Notes: a model not told the origin generated them from the letters alone. A stretch of 32,416 nt of DNA from a bacterium (GCA_030638825.1 DAOWDU010000012.1:1-32416); one strand, 5' to 3'. Numbered from the stretch's first letter, positions 16,298-24,630 are shown. Program-made: numbers and translations.

Positions 16298-16326
16298 TTG
16301 TATGTCCATTTGCTTTATGGTATAAT
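16298..16326 (+). promoter_or_regulatory. Sigma70-type promoter
   Basis: The -35 is TTGTAT (16298-16303), the spacer 17 nt, and the -10 a perfect TATAAT (16321-16326), placed 22 nt before the ATG at 16349. It would drive the membrane protein gene and probably the next two genes. Confidence 0.6.
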
Positions 16327-16348
16327 AAAATTAGGTTAAGTTGATAAT

Positions 16349-16870
16349 ATGGATATCCAGACCACAATAAACAGTATTAATTGGAATACTCTTAATTGGG
16401 ATTTATTCGTACTGGTTATTTTTGCTGTTGGCGTTCTTATTTATAGCTTCTTTTTGGGAAGAGACAGGGTTTTTGTGATTTTAATCAGTGGTTATATTTC
16501 TCTCGCATTATTAAACAAGGCGCCATTAATTTTTGAAACATTCGGTATTCAGATAAATGATTCTTTCGCTAATACGACCGCAATTTTTATTGGATGTCTT
16601 GTTGTCTTATTTTTTATACTTTCATCTTCTGCCTTTACTTCGGTTTTTGACAGAAGTCCAACTGGAACGGCGCTGCAAACCGTAACAATAAGTTTTTTAC
16701 AAGTTGGTTTTATTATTAGCGTAATTATTTCTTTTTTATCTTTTGAAGAAACAAACACGCTTCCTTTATTTGTAAAATCAGTTTTTGCTGAAAACCAAAC
16801 GCAATCTTTTTGGTTATTAGCGCCTCTAATATCTATTTTATTGTTTAGAGGAAAACGAAAGATATATTAA
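16349..16870 (+). CDS. Polytopic membrane protein, unknown
   Basis: The 173 residues contain about five hydrophobic segments (roughly 18-36, 41-62, 77-98, 106-129 and 151-167) with a short basic tail GKRKIY. The first loop has SFFLGRDRVFVILISGYISL, a pattern faintly like CvpA-type proteins, but I cannot assign it. It follows ftsQ and has its own strong promoter. The gap to the next gene is only 16 nt, so an operon with the TSP3-repeat protein and perhaps the slipin is likely. Function unknown. Confidence 0.75.
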   Translation: MDIQTTINSINWNTLNWDLFVLVIFAVGVLIYSFFLGRDRVFVILISGYISLALLNKAPLIFETFGIQINDSFANTTAIFIGCLVVLFFILSSSAFTSVFDRSPTGTALQTVTISFLQVGFIISVIISFLSFEETNTLPLFVKSVFAENQTQSFWLLAPLISILLFRGKRKIY

Positions 16871-16886
16871 TCATTAAATTAAAAAT

Positions 16887-18404
16887 ATGGAAAATGAAAA
16901 AAACAATAACGACTATAATAACGAAAGCTATTTAGACAAAAGAATAAAACCAGATGATCTTCAAAGCGTCGGAGTATTAGATGAAATTGAGGATAAGAAA
17001 GAAGAAAAATCTATTAATCCGCCTGAAAAAGATACTAAATCAAAAGATAAACAAAAAGAAATGCATTCAAAAATTGTCAGAAAAAAAAGCAAAGATTTTA
17101 CAATGCCTTTAATTCTCGGCGCTGTAGTTTTAATAATGGTTGGAATAGTCGCTGCTTATTTTCTACTAGGTATAAAAATAACGCCTCAGCCCCAGAAAGA
17201 AAATCCTCAGCAAATTATAAAATCAGCAATGCAGGAAATGCAAAAAGTGAAAACTTATAGTTATAACGGTGTTATAGAATTTGATGTTGAAAATAAAGAA
17301 ACTTATGAGAATTTTAATTTTAATGTAGAACTATCAGGAAAAGCGGATCAGGCAGATATAAATAATATTAAATCTTTTAATAATTTAAAAGCTAAGATTG
17401 ATGTTCCTATAGATGGAGACAGACAGGAATTTTCTTTTAATTTAGATACTATGCAGTTTGGACAAAAAAAGACATATCTTAAACTAAATGATTTTGATCT
17501 CGGGATAATCGGGATAAGAGTAGGACCGCAATTTAATTCTTTAATTGATTCTTTTAAAGGAAATTGGTATAAATTAGATTTGGAAGAATTGGAGAAATTA
17601 AGCGCTGCTTCTTCTGGCAGTGTCAGTGGTATGAGTATGACAACCTATGATGTGAATAAAATTATGGCGCTTTATAATAAATATGAATTATTGAAATTTC
17701 AAGAAAATCTGGGTGATGTAAAGTTAGGAGATATTGATGTTTGTCACTATAAAGTTAGATTGGATGGGATCGCTTTGGTTAATTTTTATGTAGATATTAT
17801 GAAAGAAGTGATAGCCGAAATGAATCCAGCAGAAAAAGGTGAAATTTTAACTGAAGAATTTGATGAAGTATTTAAGGAAATTGAAGATAGTATTGAAAAG
17901 TATGATTACGCAATAAATAAAGTAGCAGATAATGTTAATATTGAAATTTGGATAGGAAAGAATGATAGATTAATATATAGAACTAAAATTTATGGAGAGT
18001 TTGATAAAGAATTTATAGAAATGATTGGAAATGAAATGATTGCTAAAGGCGATATCTCAGAAGAAGATTTTATGGACGAATTAAATAAAGACGAAGACGC
18101 TTCAATTGCGTTTTACGCTGATATTAGAATGAGTGATTTTAATCAGCCTGTTGAAATTAACGAGCCAGAAGAAGCGGAAAATTTGATGGAATTTTTAGAA
18201 GGAATGATGACATCAGGAATTAGTTCGGGAGATTCTGACCAAGACAGGTTAAGTGATAATGCAGAAACTATTTACGGCACTGATCCAAATAATCCCGATA
18301 CTGACGGTGATGGGTATACCGATGGAGATGAAGTATCAAAAGGATATGATCCGTTAGTTCCAGGAAATGCTAAATTAGATTACGATAAATTATTTAAGAT
18401 GTAA
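16887..18404 (+). CDS. Membrane-anchored protein with C-terminal calcium-type Asp repeats
   Basis: A charged cytoplasmic tail of about 72 residues precedes one membrane helix (about 73-95), and about 410 residues lie outside. The outer domain (about 105-435) begins with QIIKSAMQEMQKVKTYSYNG and is rich in beta strands, recalling LolA/LppX-like lipid-carrier or lipoprotein folds; this is a fold impression, not a firm match. The last ~60 residues hold thrombospondin type 3-like calcium motifs: DSDQDRLSDNAE and DTDGDGYTDGDE. Such tails are frequent on surface proteins of Patescibacteria. It is encoded between a polytopic membrane protein and a slipin, which fits an envelope role. Confidence 0.8.
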   Translation: MENEKNNNDYNNESYLDKRIKPDDLQSVGVLDEIEDKKEEKSINPPEKDTKSKDKQKEMHSKIVRKKSKDFTMPLILGAVVLIMVGIVAAYFLLGIKITPQPQKENPQQIIKSAMQEMQKVKTYSYNGVIEFDVENKETYENFNFNVELSGKADQADINNIKSFNNLKAKIDVPIDGDRQEFSFNLDTMQFGQKKTYLKLNDFDLGIIGIRVGPQFNSLIDSFKGNWYKLDLEELEKLSAASSGSVSGMSMTTYDVNKIMALYNKYELLKFQENLGDVKLGDIDVCHYKVRLDGIALVNFYVDIMKEVIAEMNPAEKGEILTEEFDEVFKEIEDSIEKYDYAINKVADNVNIEIWIGKNDRLIYRTKIYGEFDKEFIEMIGNEMIAKGDISEEDFMDELNKDEDASIAFYADIRMSDFNQPVEINEPEEAENLMEFLEGMMTSGISSGDSDQDRLSDNAETIYGTDPNNPDTDGDGYTDGDEVSKGYDPLVPGNAKLDYDKLFKM

Positions 18405-18461
18405 TTAATAAAGGTCGAGCGATATTTAAATTCTAAAATTCTAATTAATTAAGAAAAAACT

Positions 18462-19232
18462 ATGTTTGATATTATAATTTTTTGGATAATAATAACAGCG
18501 CTGTTTGTCTTAATAATCAGCATCAAACAAATTAATGAATATGAGAGAGGAGTTAAATTTCAACTCGGAAAATATATTGGGATGATGGATCCAGGCTGGA
18601 GAATTGTTATTCCTGTTTTTCAGACCTATCAAAAAGTGGACATCAGAGTAAAGGCGGTTGATGTGCCTGATCAAGACGCGATTACAAAAGACAATGTTTC
18701 CGTAAATGTTAACGCCGTGCTTTATTATAAAGTAGCTAATGCGGAATCTGCTATCATCAAGGTAGAATATTTTGATTATGCCGTTTCTCAATTGGCGCAA
18801 ACCACAATGAGAGATGTTGTCGGAGAAGTGACTCTAGATGAATTACTCTCCAAGAGAGATACCATTTCCGATCGGATTCAAGAAATTGTTGATAGAGCGA
18901 CTGATCCCTGGGGAATAAAAATTGAATCCGTGGATCTAAAACATATTGAGCTGCCTGAAGACATGAAAAGAGTTATTGCCAAACAAGCGGAAGCGGAAAG
19001 GGAAAAGCGCGCGGTCATTATCAAAGCAGAAGGTGAAGTTATTGCCGCTGACAATATGTCAAAAGCAGCTGGAATTTTAGCAAGATCAAACGGAGCTTTG
19101 CATTTGAGAACTCTGCAATCCATAAACGATCTAAGTTCCGATCAGTCAAATACAGTTATTTTCGCAATTCCGTTAGAAGTTTTGAGAGCCTTTGAAGGTA
19201 TTAAAGAAATGGCTAGCAAAAACAAAGAATAG
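18462..19232 (+). CDS. SPFH/band 7 protein (slipin, stomatin-like)
   Basis: The 256 residues fit a prokaryotic slipin: an N-terminal hydrophobic hairpin (about 3-22), then the SPFH domain starting INEYERGVKFQLGKYIGMMD and including DVPDQDAITKDNVSVNVNAVLYYKV, and a helical C-terminal part with KRVIAKQAEAEREKRAVIIKAEGE. These proteins form membrane-associated oligomers that organise membrane domains and often work with an NfeD-type protease partner; no nfeD gene is beside it. A strong hairpin terminator follows the stop codon, closing the transcript. Confidence 0.9.
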   Translation: MFDIIIFWIIITALFVLIISIKQINEYERGVKFQLGKYIGMMDPGWRIVIPVFQTYQKVDIRVKAVDVPDQDAITKDNVSVNVNAVLYYKVANAESAIIKVEYFDYAVSQLAQTTMRDVVGEVTLDELLSKRDTISDRIQEIVDRATDPWGIKIESVDLKHIELPEDMKRVIAKQAEAEREKRAVIIKAEGEVIAADNMSKAAGILARSNGALHLRTLQSINDLSSDQSNTVIFAIPLEVLRAFEGIKEMASKNKE

Positions 19233-19241
19233 TATATTTTG

Positions 19242-19283
19242 AAGCAAGACTGGTTTTACAAAAATCCAGTCTTGCTTTGTTTC
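19242..19283 (+). terminator. Rho-independent terminator after the slipin gene
   Basis: A perfect 12-bp stem, AAGCAAGACTGG (19242-19253) with CCAGTCTTGCTT (19266-19277), closes a 12-nt loop and is followed by TGTTTC. The T-tract is weak, but the stem is long and placed 10 nt after the stop. Confidence 0.8.
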
Positions 19284-19420
19284 TGAAAGTGTGATATAAA
19301 GTATGGGTGTGTGGGATATTATTAAAATATACGGTATTTAGTATGATAAAGTTAATATTTGAAAATTATATCATTGAAAATTGATTGAAAATTAGAAATT
19401 AGAAATTGAAAATTTAGTCT
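19284..19420. other. Intergenic AT-rich stretch before tRNA-Lys
   Basis: Contains short degenerate direct repeats of TTGAAAAT and TTAGAAAT (about 19359-19417). They are too irregular and close-packed for a CRISPR array. The tRNA promoter must lie here, but I cannot pick a convincing -35/-10 pair. Confidence 0.5.
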
Positions 19421-19493
19421 GGGGCGTTAGCTCAGTTGGTAGAGCAACAGCCTTTTAAGCTGATGGTCACAGGTTCGAATCCTGTACGCCCCA
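19421..19493 (+). tRNA. tRNA-Lys(TTT)
   Basis: A complete cloverleaf can be drawn. The acceptor arms GGGGCGT and ACGCCCC pair perfectly, the D-stem is GCTC/GAGC, the anticodon loop CTTTTAA has anticodon TTT, and the T-arm contains GGTTCGAATCC. The discriminator base is A at 19493, and CCA is not encoded. Confidence 0.97.
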
Positions 19494-19497
19494 CCCA

Positions 19498-19579
19498 AAG
19501 CATATAAGCATGTAAACATTTAAACAAAATTTTGAAATCTCAACATGTTTATATGCTTAAATACTTACATGTTTATATG
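19498..19579. repeat. Inverted and direct repeats between the two tRNA genes
   Basis: AAGCATATAAGCATGT (19498-19513) is the near-perfect inverse of ACATGTTTATATGCTT (19543-19558), 14 of 16 positions. ACATGTTTATATG is repeated directly at 19567-19579. The spacer could fold into a hairpin and may mark processing of a two-tRNA transcript. Confidence 0.65.
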
Positions 19580-19583
19580 ACAA

Positions 19584-19657
19584 GGGCGCTTAGCTCAGTT
19601 GGCTAGAGCATCTCGTTTACACCGAGAGGGTCGGGGGTTCGAATCCCTCAGCGCCCA
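19584..19657 (+). tRNA. tRNA-Val(TAC)
   Basis: The acceptor arms GGGCGCT and AGCGCCC pair perfectly, the D-stem is GCTC/GAGC, the anticodon stem is TCTCG/CGAGA around loop TTTACAC with anticodon TAC, and the T-arm contains GGTTCGAATCC. The discriminator A is at 19657, and CCA is not encoded. Its 3' end is the left boundary of the defence island and is duplicated at 27828. Confidence 0.97.
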
Positions 19658-19669
19658 CAAGTTTAACTT
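19643..19669 (+). other. Left boundary repeat of defence island (tRNA-Val 3' end, attL-like)
   Basis: This 27-nt stretch covers the T-arm 3' side, acceptor 3' strand and trailer. It matches 27828-27854 at 23 of 27 positions, including an unbroken CAGCGCCCAC and a TTTAACT. Both copies are followed about 40 nt later by the same terminator motif. Attachment-site function is inferred. Confidence 0.6.
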
Positions 19670-19708
19670 AAAATTTATAACTCGTAATATTTTGTGTATA
19701 CCAAAAAA

Positions 19709-19737
19709 CCAGCTTCTATGTAGAGGTTGATTTTTTT
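19709..19737 (+). terminator. Terminator after the tRNA genes
   Basis: CAGCTTCTA (19710-19718) pairs with TAGAGGTTG (19721-19729) using two G-U pairs in RNA, followed by A and seven Ts. The motif recurs at 27890-27920. Confidence 0.65.
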
Positions 19738-19739
19738 AC

Positions 19740-19768
19740 TTGAATTATTACTGGTTTAATGGTAACAT
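19740..19768 (+). promoter_or_regulatory. Promoter of the restriction-modification operon
   Basis: The -35 is TTGAAT (19740-19745), the spacer 17 nt and the -10 TAACAT (19763-19768), 45 nt before the first start codon and right after the tRNA terminator. The four genes downstream have no room for other promoters between them. Confidence 0.5.
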
Positions 19769-19813
19769 AAGAGCAAGGAAAAGGGAGAGAGGATTTTGAG
19801 CTAAAATATAGTT

Positions 19814-20890
19814 ATGGATAAAAAATATTTAAACAAAATAATCAAGGGCGACTGTATAGAAGAATTAAAAAAGATGTCTGAAAATTCAGTTGATCTTATT
19901 TTTGCAGATCCGCCATATAATCTTCAATTAAAAAATGATCTATATCGTCATAATCAGACAAAGGTTAATGGAGTAAATGATAGATGGGATAAGTTTTCAT
20001 CTTTTGGGGAATATGATAAATTCACTTATGATTGGCTAAAAGAATGTAAAAGAGTATTAAAAAAAGATGGGGCAATTTGGGTTATTGGAAGCTATCATAA
20101 TATTTTCCGCGTTGGAAAAATTATACAAGATTTAGATTTTTGGATTTTAAACGATATTCAATGGATTAAAACAAATCCGATGCCCAATTTTATGGGAACT
20201 CGTTTTAATAATGCGCAAGAGACATTAATTTGGGCTTCTAAAAATCAAAAGTCAAAATTTACTTTTCATTACAAATCAATGAAGGCTTTTAATGATGACA
20301 AACAAATGCGAAGTGATTGGTATGTTCCTATTTGCAATGGAGGAGAAAGAATAAAAATAAACGGAGAAAAAGCACACTCAACGCAAAAACCAGAGGCGAT
20401 ACTTTATAGAATTATATTATCAACTTCAAATGTCGGGGATGTTATTTTAGATCCTTTTATGGGAAGCGGAACAACTGGAGCGGTTGCTAAAAAATTAAAA
20501 AGAAATTTTATTGGAATAGAAAAAGAAAGTTTTTATATTAAAATAGCTAATCAAAGAATTAAAAAAATAAAACCGCTTGATGATGAATTATTAACTTATT
20601 CAGTTGAAGAAAAAAAACCAAAAGTTCCATTTGGTAGTTTAATTGAAACTAAACTTATAAATGTCGGTGATTGTTTGTATTCTAAAAATGGAAAATATAA
20701 AGCCAAAATTTTAGCTGATGCGACTTTATTATGGAATAATAAAGTTGGCTCAATTCATAAAATAAGCGCTGAGATTTTAGGCAAAATTTCAAATAACGGC
20801 TGGACATATTGGTATGTAAAAGATAAAAAAGGCAATTTAATTCTTATTGACGAGATAAGAAATGAGTATATTAAAAAATTTTTAACTTAA
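19814..20890 (+). CDS. HinfI/CcrM-like DNA adenine methyltransferase with RAMA domain
   Basis: Beta-class N6-adenine methyltransferase: catalytic DPPY (32-35) comes before the SAM-binding DPFMGSGTTG (213-222). ECKRVLKKDGAIWVIGSYHNI and KAHSTQKPEAILYRIILS are conserved between them. Residues about 271-358 form a RAMA domain, starting VPFGSLIE and including IHKISAEILGKISNNGWTYW, as at the C-terminus of M.HinfI and CcrM. From memory, both length (358) and motif spacing are very close to M.HinfI, so a GANTC-type target is the best guess. It is first in a four-gene operon; the AIPR gene starts 5 nt after its stop. As the first protein made, it could protect host DNA before the nuclease appears. 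Confidence 0.93.
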   Translation: MDKKYLNKIIKGDCIEELKKMSENSVDLIFADPPYNLQLKNDLYRHNQTKVNGVNDRWDKFSSFGEYDKFTYDWLKECKRVLKKDGAIWVIGSYHNIFRVGKIIQDLDFWILNDIQWIKTNPMPNFMGTRFNNAQETLIWASKNQKSKFTFHYKSMKAFNDDKQMRSDWYVPICNGGERIKINGEKAHSTQKPEAILYRIILSTSNVGDVILDPFMGSGTTGAVAKKLKRNFIGIEKESFYIKIANQRIKKIKPLDDELLTYSVEEKKPKVPFGSLIETKLINVGDCLYSKNGKYKAKILADATLLWNNKVGSIHKISAEILGKISNNGWTYWYVKDKKGNLILIDEIRNEYIKKFLT

Positions 20891-20895
20891 AAAAT

Positions 20896-22722
20896 ATGGA
20901 ATATAAAATTGAACCAAATCAAAGTCATTTTGCAACAGTGCGAGAATATGTGGAAAAATACAAGAAAGATTATGAGCTAAGTTCTTCTGTGAGTAGTTTT
21001 TATTATTTTGTATTAAATTTATTTTTTGATTTAAACGATGAAGAGATAAAAAATTCTATTACTGATAATAATTTTTTAAAAAACGAAACGAAAGAGATAG
21101 GTAAAAAAATAGATTATGATCGTGGTATTGATGCAGTTTATATTAAAAATATGGAAACTAAAAAACCCGAGATACACCTATTTAATTTTAAATATACTGA
21201 AAATTTTGATAATACTAAAAGTAATTTTCCATCTTCGGAAATAGATAAAATTATAGGTTTCCTAACACCTCTTTTAAAAAAAGACGAAAATCTTAAAAAG
21301 GAAGTTAATTATGTTTTAGCTGACAAAATAAATGAAATAGATGATGAATTTAAGAAAGGAAATAATCCTAAAATATTTTTTCATTTGTGTTCAAATTTAT
21401 ATTTGCCATTAAAAACGGAAGAAGAAAATAGATTGAAAAATTTTTTTGAAGAAAAAGGACTTTTAGTGTTGGATTATATTTCCATGAACGAAATCGTGAA
21501 TCGTTTTATCATTAAAGATAGAATTAAAATAAATGCTAAAATTCGTTCTATTGGAGAAAATTATTTTGATAAATCAACAGGAGGAAATTTAAGAGCTTTG
21601 ATTTTAGAGGTAAAAGCAATTCATTTAATTAGAATGATTTTAAATGATTCTAATATTAGAAATGATGTTGATTTTTCAAATTATGATTCATTATCAGATG
21701 ATAAATATAAAATATTAGATGATGCTTTTGATGAAAATGTTAGAGTAGAACAAAAAGGAAAAATTAATCAGAATATAAAAGATACAGCATTAAATGAAAC
21801 AGAAAATTTTTATTTTTTCTATTATAATAATGGAATTACAATAACTTGTGATTCTGTTGATTATGACCCAATAACAGATACTTGCATTAAATTAGAAAAT
21901 CTACAAATTGTTAATGGTCAACAAACCATTAGGGCTTTATATGATGCTTTTAAGGAAAATCCAAAAAAAGTTGCAAATCTTGAAATTTTTTGCAGAATTT
22001 ATGAAATTAAAAACAAAGAAGAAAACAGAGAATTAAAAATAAAGATTGCCGAGTATACAAATAGTCAAAATCCAGTTAATACTAGAGACATAAGAGCAGT
22101 TGGTCAAACTCAAATTTTGTTAGAGCGACAATTTAAAACAAAAGGTTATTTTTATGAAAGAAAAAAGAATCAATACAAAGATCAACCAAAAGAAAAAAGA
22201 TTAGATGCTGAAAAAATAGGTCAAATGCTTATAAGTTTTTATAATGAAAAACCAGCAGTGGCTAAAAATACTAAACAAATTATTTTTGGAACAGAATATG
22301 AAAATGTTTTTTCTGAAGATATTACAGCAGATTCTATATTGTTGGTAAATGAAATTTTTAATTTTATTGATAAAAAAAGGAATGAAGAAGCAATTAAGTT
22401 AAAACAACAAGAAAAGGTTGAGCATTTTGATACATATATTCTTCATTGTTCTTATTATTTACTTTATATAATTAAAAAATTAGCAGATTATGAAAAAATA
22501 GATTTAAACATTGAGAATAAAAGTAAAATTATTAATTTGTATGATTCTGCTAAAAAAATAATTTTAGAAATTATTACCAATAAATTCAAAGATAAAAATG
22601 GAAAACTAGAAGAATTTCCAGCTTTTGGTCCTTATTTTAAATCCAATGAACTTAAAAAGAAATTTGAAGTTTTATATTTTGAGAATGAAGATGATCAAAT
22701 TTTAAAAAAATTCTTAACTTAA
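20896..22722 (+). CDS. AIPR-family (abortive infection phage resistance) protein
   Basis: The 608 residues carry the AIPR core: YYNNGITITC (309-318), LQIVNGQQTIRALYDA (336-351), AEYTNSQNPVNTRD (385-398) and FYERKKNQY (419-427). The N-terminal part has GIDAVYIK (77-84) followed by IHLFNFKY (93-100), an arrangement like Mrr/PD-(D/E)XK nucleases (Asp, then an N-x-K), so it may itself cut nucleic acid. AIPR proteins are known from plasmid-borne phage-resistance loci and often lie near methyltransferases. Here it sits inside the operon between the first methyltransferase and the endonuclease with 5-nt gaps on both sides, implying strict co-expression. Its trigger and target are unknown. Confidence 0.88.
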   Translation: MEYKIEPNQSHFATVREYVEKYKKDYELSSSVSSFYYFVLNLFFDLNDEEIKNSITDNNFLKNETKEIGKKIDYDRGIDAVYIKNMETKKPEIHLFNFKYTENFDNTKSNFPSSEIDKIIGFLTPLLKKDENLKKEVNYVLADKINEIDDEFKKGNNPKIFFHLCSNLYLPLKTEEENRLKNFFEEKGLLVLDYISMNEIVNRFIIKDRIKINAKIRSIGENYFDKSTGGNLRALILEVKAIHLIRMILNDSNIRNDVDFSNYDSLSDDKYKILDDAFDENVRVEQKGKINQNIKDTALNETENFYFFYYNNGITITCDSVDYDPITDTCIKLENLQIVNGQQTIRALYDAFKENPKKVANLEIFCRIYEIKNKEENRELKIKIAEYTNSQNPVNTRDIRAVGQTQILLERQFKTKGYFYERKKNQYKDQPKEKRLDAEKIGQMLISFYNEKPAVAKNTKQIIFGTEYENVFSEDITADSILLVNEIFNFIDKKRNEEAIKLKQQEKVEHFDTYILHCSYYLLYIIKKLADYEKIDLNIENKSKIINLYDSAKKIILEIITNKFKDKNGKLEEFPAFGPYFKSNELKKKFEVLYFENEDDQILKKFLT

Positions 22723-22727
22723 AAATT

Positions 22728-23591
22728 ATGCAATACAAAAAATTTAAAAACATTTTTAACGAAACTATTTTTGAAGAATCAAAAGCGGTTTTGATTGAAA
22801 AAATAGCAAAATATCCGAATAGATATATTGGTTTATTCAGACCAACAAAACCAAAAGCAAAAATTCTACAAAATTTATTACAATCTCATGAGATTCGTTT
22901 TGGCGATGCTTTTGAGGAGGCTATTGAAGAATATTTTAAGGAATTTGGTTATCAAATTTTAGGAAAGAAATTTGTTAATGGCGATAATGACGAACTAAAT
23001 ATTGATCAATGTTTCAAAACTAAAGACAAAGTTTGTTTTATTGAACAAAAAATTAGAGACGATCACGATTCTACTAAAAAAAGAGGACAGATAGAAAATT
23101 TTGAGAAAAAGCTAAATGAGATGATTGGCAAATATGGTGAGAAAAACCTTGTTGGCATCTTTTATTTTATTGATCCTGATTTACGAAAAAATAAAAATTA
23201 TTATAAAGCCGAACTTGAAAAAATGTCTCGGGATTATGGTGTCGAGATTTATTTATTTTACGGAGTTGAGCTATTTGATCTTTTGAAGCAGGAGAATGTT
23301 TGGGATGAAATATTGAAATATTTAGAGCAGTGGAAAAAAGAGATTCCTGATTTTCCAGAAACAAATTTTGATATTGATGCTAAAAACTCATTTGATGAAA
23401 TAAAAGATTTGTCGCCGAGTCTTTATAGAAAAATTTTTCAAGATGATATTATTTTTAACGAAATAGTTTTAACGATTTTTCCAGAGAAGAAAACCTTAAA
23501 ACTATTACTTGATTATTTCAAGGAAAAATCACCCGAAAAAACTATTTATCAAACAATTGCTAATTTACTTAAAGAAAGATTAGAAAATTAA
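22728..23591 (+). CDS. Type II restriction endonuclease, PD-(D/E)XK type
   Basis: The 287 residues show a nuclease core. An acidic helix RFGDAFEEAIEEYF (57-70) is followed by D93 in ELNIDQCF, then E106-Q-K108 in VCFIEQKIRDDHDSTKKRGQ. D93...E106-x-K108 is a standard PD-(D/E)XK active site, and the RDDHDSTKKRGQ stretch after it is strongly conserved-looking and probably contacts DNA or shapes the active site. GIFYFIDPDLRKNKNYY is a further core strand. I cannot name the exact enzyme family. Its place between an AIPR gene and a methyltransferase, with 5-nt gaps, makes it the cutting partner of the operon. The recognition site is probably that of the flanking methyltransferases (GANTC-like), which is inference. 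Confidence 0.82.
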   Translation: MQYKKFKNIFNETIFEESKAVLIEKIAKYPNRYIGLFRPTKPKAKILQNLLQSHEIRFGDAFEEAIEEYFKEFGYQILGKKFVNGDNDELNIDQCFKTKDKVCFIEQKIRDDHDSTKKRGQIENFEKKLNEMIGKYGEKNLVGIFYFIDPDLRKNKNYYKAELEKMSRDYGVEIYLFYGVELFDLLKQENVWDEILKYLEQWKKEIPDFPETNFDIDAKNSFDEIKDLSPSLYRKIFQDDIIFNEIVLTIFPEKKTLKLLLDYFKEKSPEKTIYQTIANLLKERLEN

Positions 23592-23596
23592 TTTTT

Positions 23597-24379
23597 ATGA
23601 TTTCTCAAAACGAGATTATACACGACGATTGCATAAAAGTTTTAAAAACTTTTTCTGATAATTCTTTTGATTTAATTTTTGCTGATCCGCCGTATAATTT
23701 GCAATTGCCGAAAAATAAAAAATTGATTCGCGCTGATGGTTCAGAAGTAATTCCTGTTAGCGATAGTTGGGATAAATTTGAAAGTTATGAAGAATATGAT
23801 ATTTTCACAGAAAATTGGATAAAAGAATGTCAAAGAATTTTAAAACCAACAGGAACAATTTGGATTATGGGAATGTATCACAATATTTTTCGTGTTGGTA
23901 AAATTATGCAAGATTTAGGATTGTGGTTTTTGAATGATGTAATTTGGGTAAAAATTGACGCTATGCCCAACTTTAACGGCAGAAGATTTACAAATAATCA
24001 TGAAACTTTAATTTGGGCGGTAAAAAATAAAAATTGCAAAAATTATACTTTCAATAATGAATTTTTAAAACAAATGAATAATGGATTGCAAATGAAAGAT
24101 ACTGATTGGATTTTTAAAATTTGTAAAGGGAGAGAAAGATTAAAAGATGGAAATGGAATAAAAGCACATCCTACACAAAAACCACTTAAATTAATTCAGC
24201 AAGTTTTACTTTCCGCAAGCAGAAAAGGTGATTTAGTCTTAGACCCATTTATGGGAAGCGGAACAACCGCAATTGTTGCCAAAGCGCTTGGCAGAAATTG
24301 GGTTGGTATTGAGAAAGAAAAAAAGTATGTTGACTTAGCGAATATGAGAATTAAAAAATATACAGAACAAGCAAGATAG
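23597..24379 (+). CDS. Second beta-class DNA adenine methyltransferase (no RAMA domain)
   Basis: DPPY (30-33) precedes DPFMGSGTT (216-224), the beta-class order, and the body aligns throughout with the first methyltransferase of the operon: ECQRILKPTGTIWIMGMYHNIFRVGKI, MPNFNGRRFTNNHETLIWA and AHPTQKP. At 260 residues it ends just after the catalytic domain and lacks the RAMA extension. The two genes are therefore diverged paralogues. A two-methyltransferase set is typical when the target is asymmetric, each enzyme modifying one strand; alternatively this one may be a replacement or counter-methylase. It is last in the operon and followed by an AT-rich hairpin. Confidence 0.93.
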   Translation: MISQNEIIHDDCIKVLKTFSDNSFDLIFADPPYNLQLPKNKKLIRADGSEVIPVSDSWDKFESYEEYDIFTENWIKECQRILKPTGTIWIMGMYHNIFRVGKIMQDLGLWFLNDVIWVKIDAMPNFNGRRFTNNHETLIWAVKNKNCKNYTFNNEFLKQMNNGLQMKDTDWIFKICKGRERLKDGNGIKAHPTQKPLKLIQQVLLSASRKGDLVLDPFMGSGTTAIVAKALGRNWVGIEKEKKYVDLANMRIKKYTEQAR

Positions 24380-24436
24380 TTTAGATAAAATATAAAATTT
24401 TTTCTCCACACAAGGACTGGTTTGTGTCCAGTTCTC

Positions 24437-24465
24437 AAAGTTTTTAAAACACAAAAAACTTTTTT
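24437..24465 (+). terminator. Possible terminator after the restriction-modification operon
   Basis: AAAGTTTTT (24437-24445) can pair with AAAAACTTT (24454-24462), ending in a run of six Ts. The stem is almost all A-T, so strength is doubtful. The 251-bp gap around it holds no gene; a further short ACTGG/CCAGT inverted pair lies at about 24416-24432. Confidence 0.4.
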
Positions 24466-24573
24466 ATTCTTAAAAACAAAAAAATCTCGAATTCTCGGGA
24501 CAAATCTGTTCCAGCGGAAAAGATTGGGGATATGAGACAATAAATAACCTTGTAAATAATCATAACTATTTAC

Positions 24574-24602
24574 TTGACAGGAATTTTTACACTTGCTACA
24601 AT
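24574..24602 (+). promoter_or_regulatory. Promoter of the HTH-Panacea/toxin pair
   Basis: A perfect -35 TTGACA (24574-24579), 17-nt spacer and -10 TACAAT (24597-24602). The start codon at 24631 lies 28 nt downstream, leaving a leader of about 20 nt. Autoregulation by the HTH protein here is likely but not shown. Confidence 0.75.
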
Positions 24603-24630
24603 AAAAATGTAATTGATAATTCAAAAAACT

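Noticed and set aside
19359-19417. Short AT-rich direct repeats as a possible CRISPR array
   Set aside because: Units are below 12 nt, irregular, without unique spacers, and no cas gene is present.
19498-19579. Repeats between the tRNAs as an insertion element
   Set aside because: Too short, no coding capacity and no target duplication; a hairpin or spacer structure is simpler.
19814-24379. Type I or Type III restriction system
   Set aside because: No specificity subunit and no helicase motor protein; the nuclease is a single small PD-(D/E)XK protein, which fits type II.
24196-24624. 142-codon open frame on the minus strand after the second methyltransferase
   Set aside because: Half of it is antisense to the conserved methyltransferase C-terminus and the rest covers the promoter and terminator region; the composition is not protein-like.
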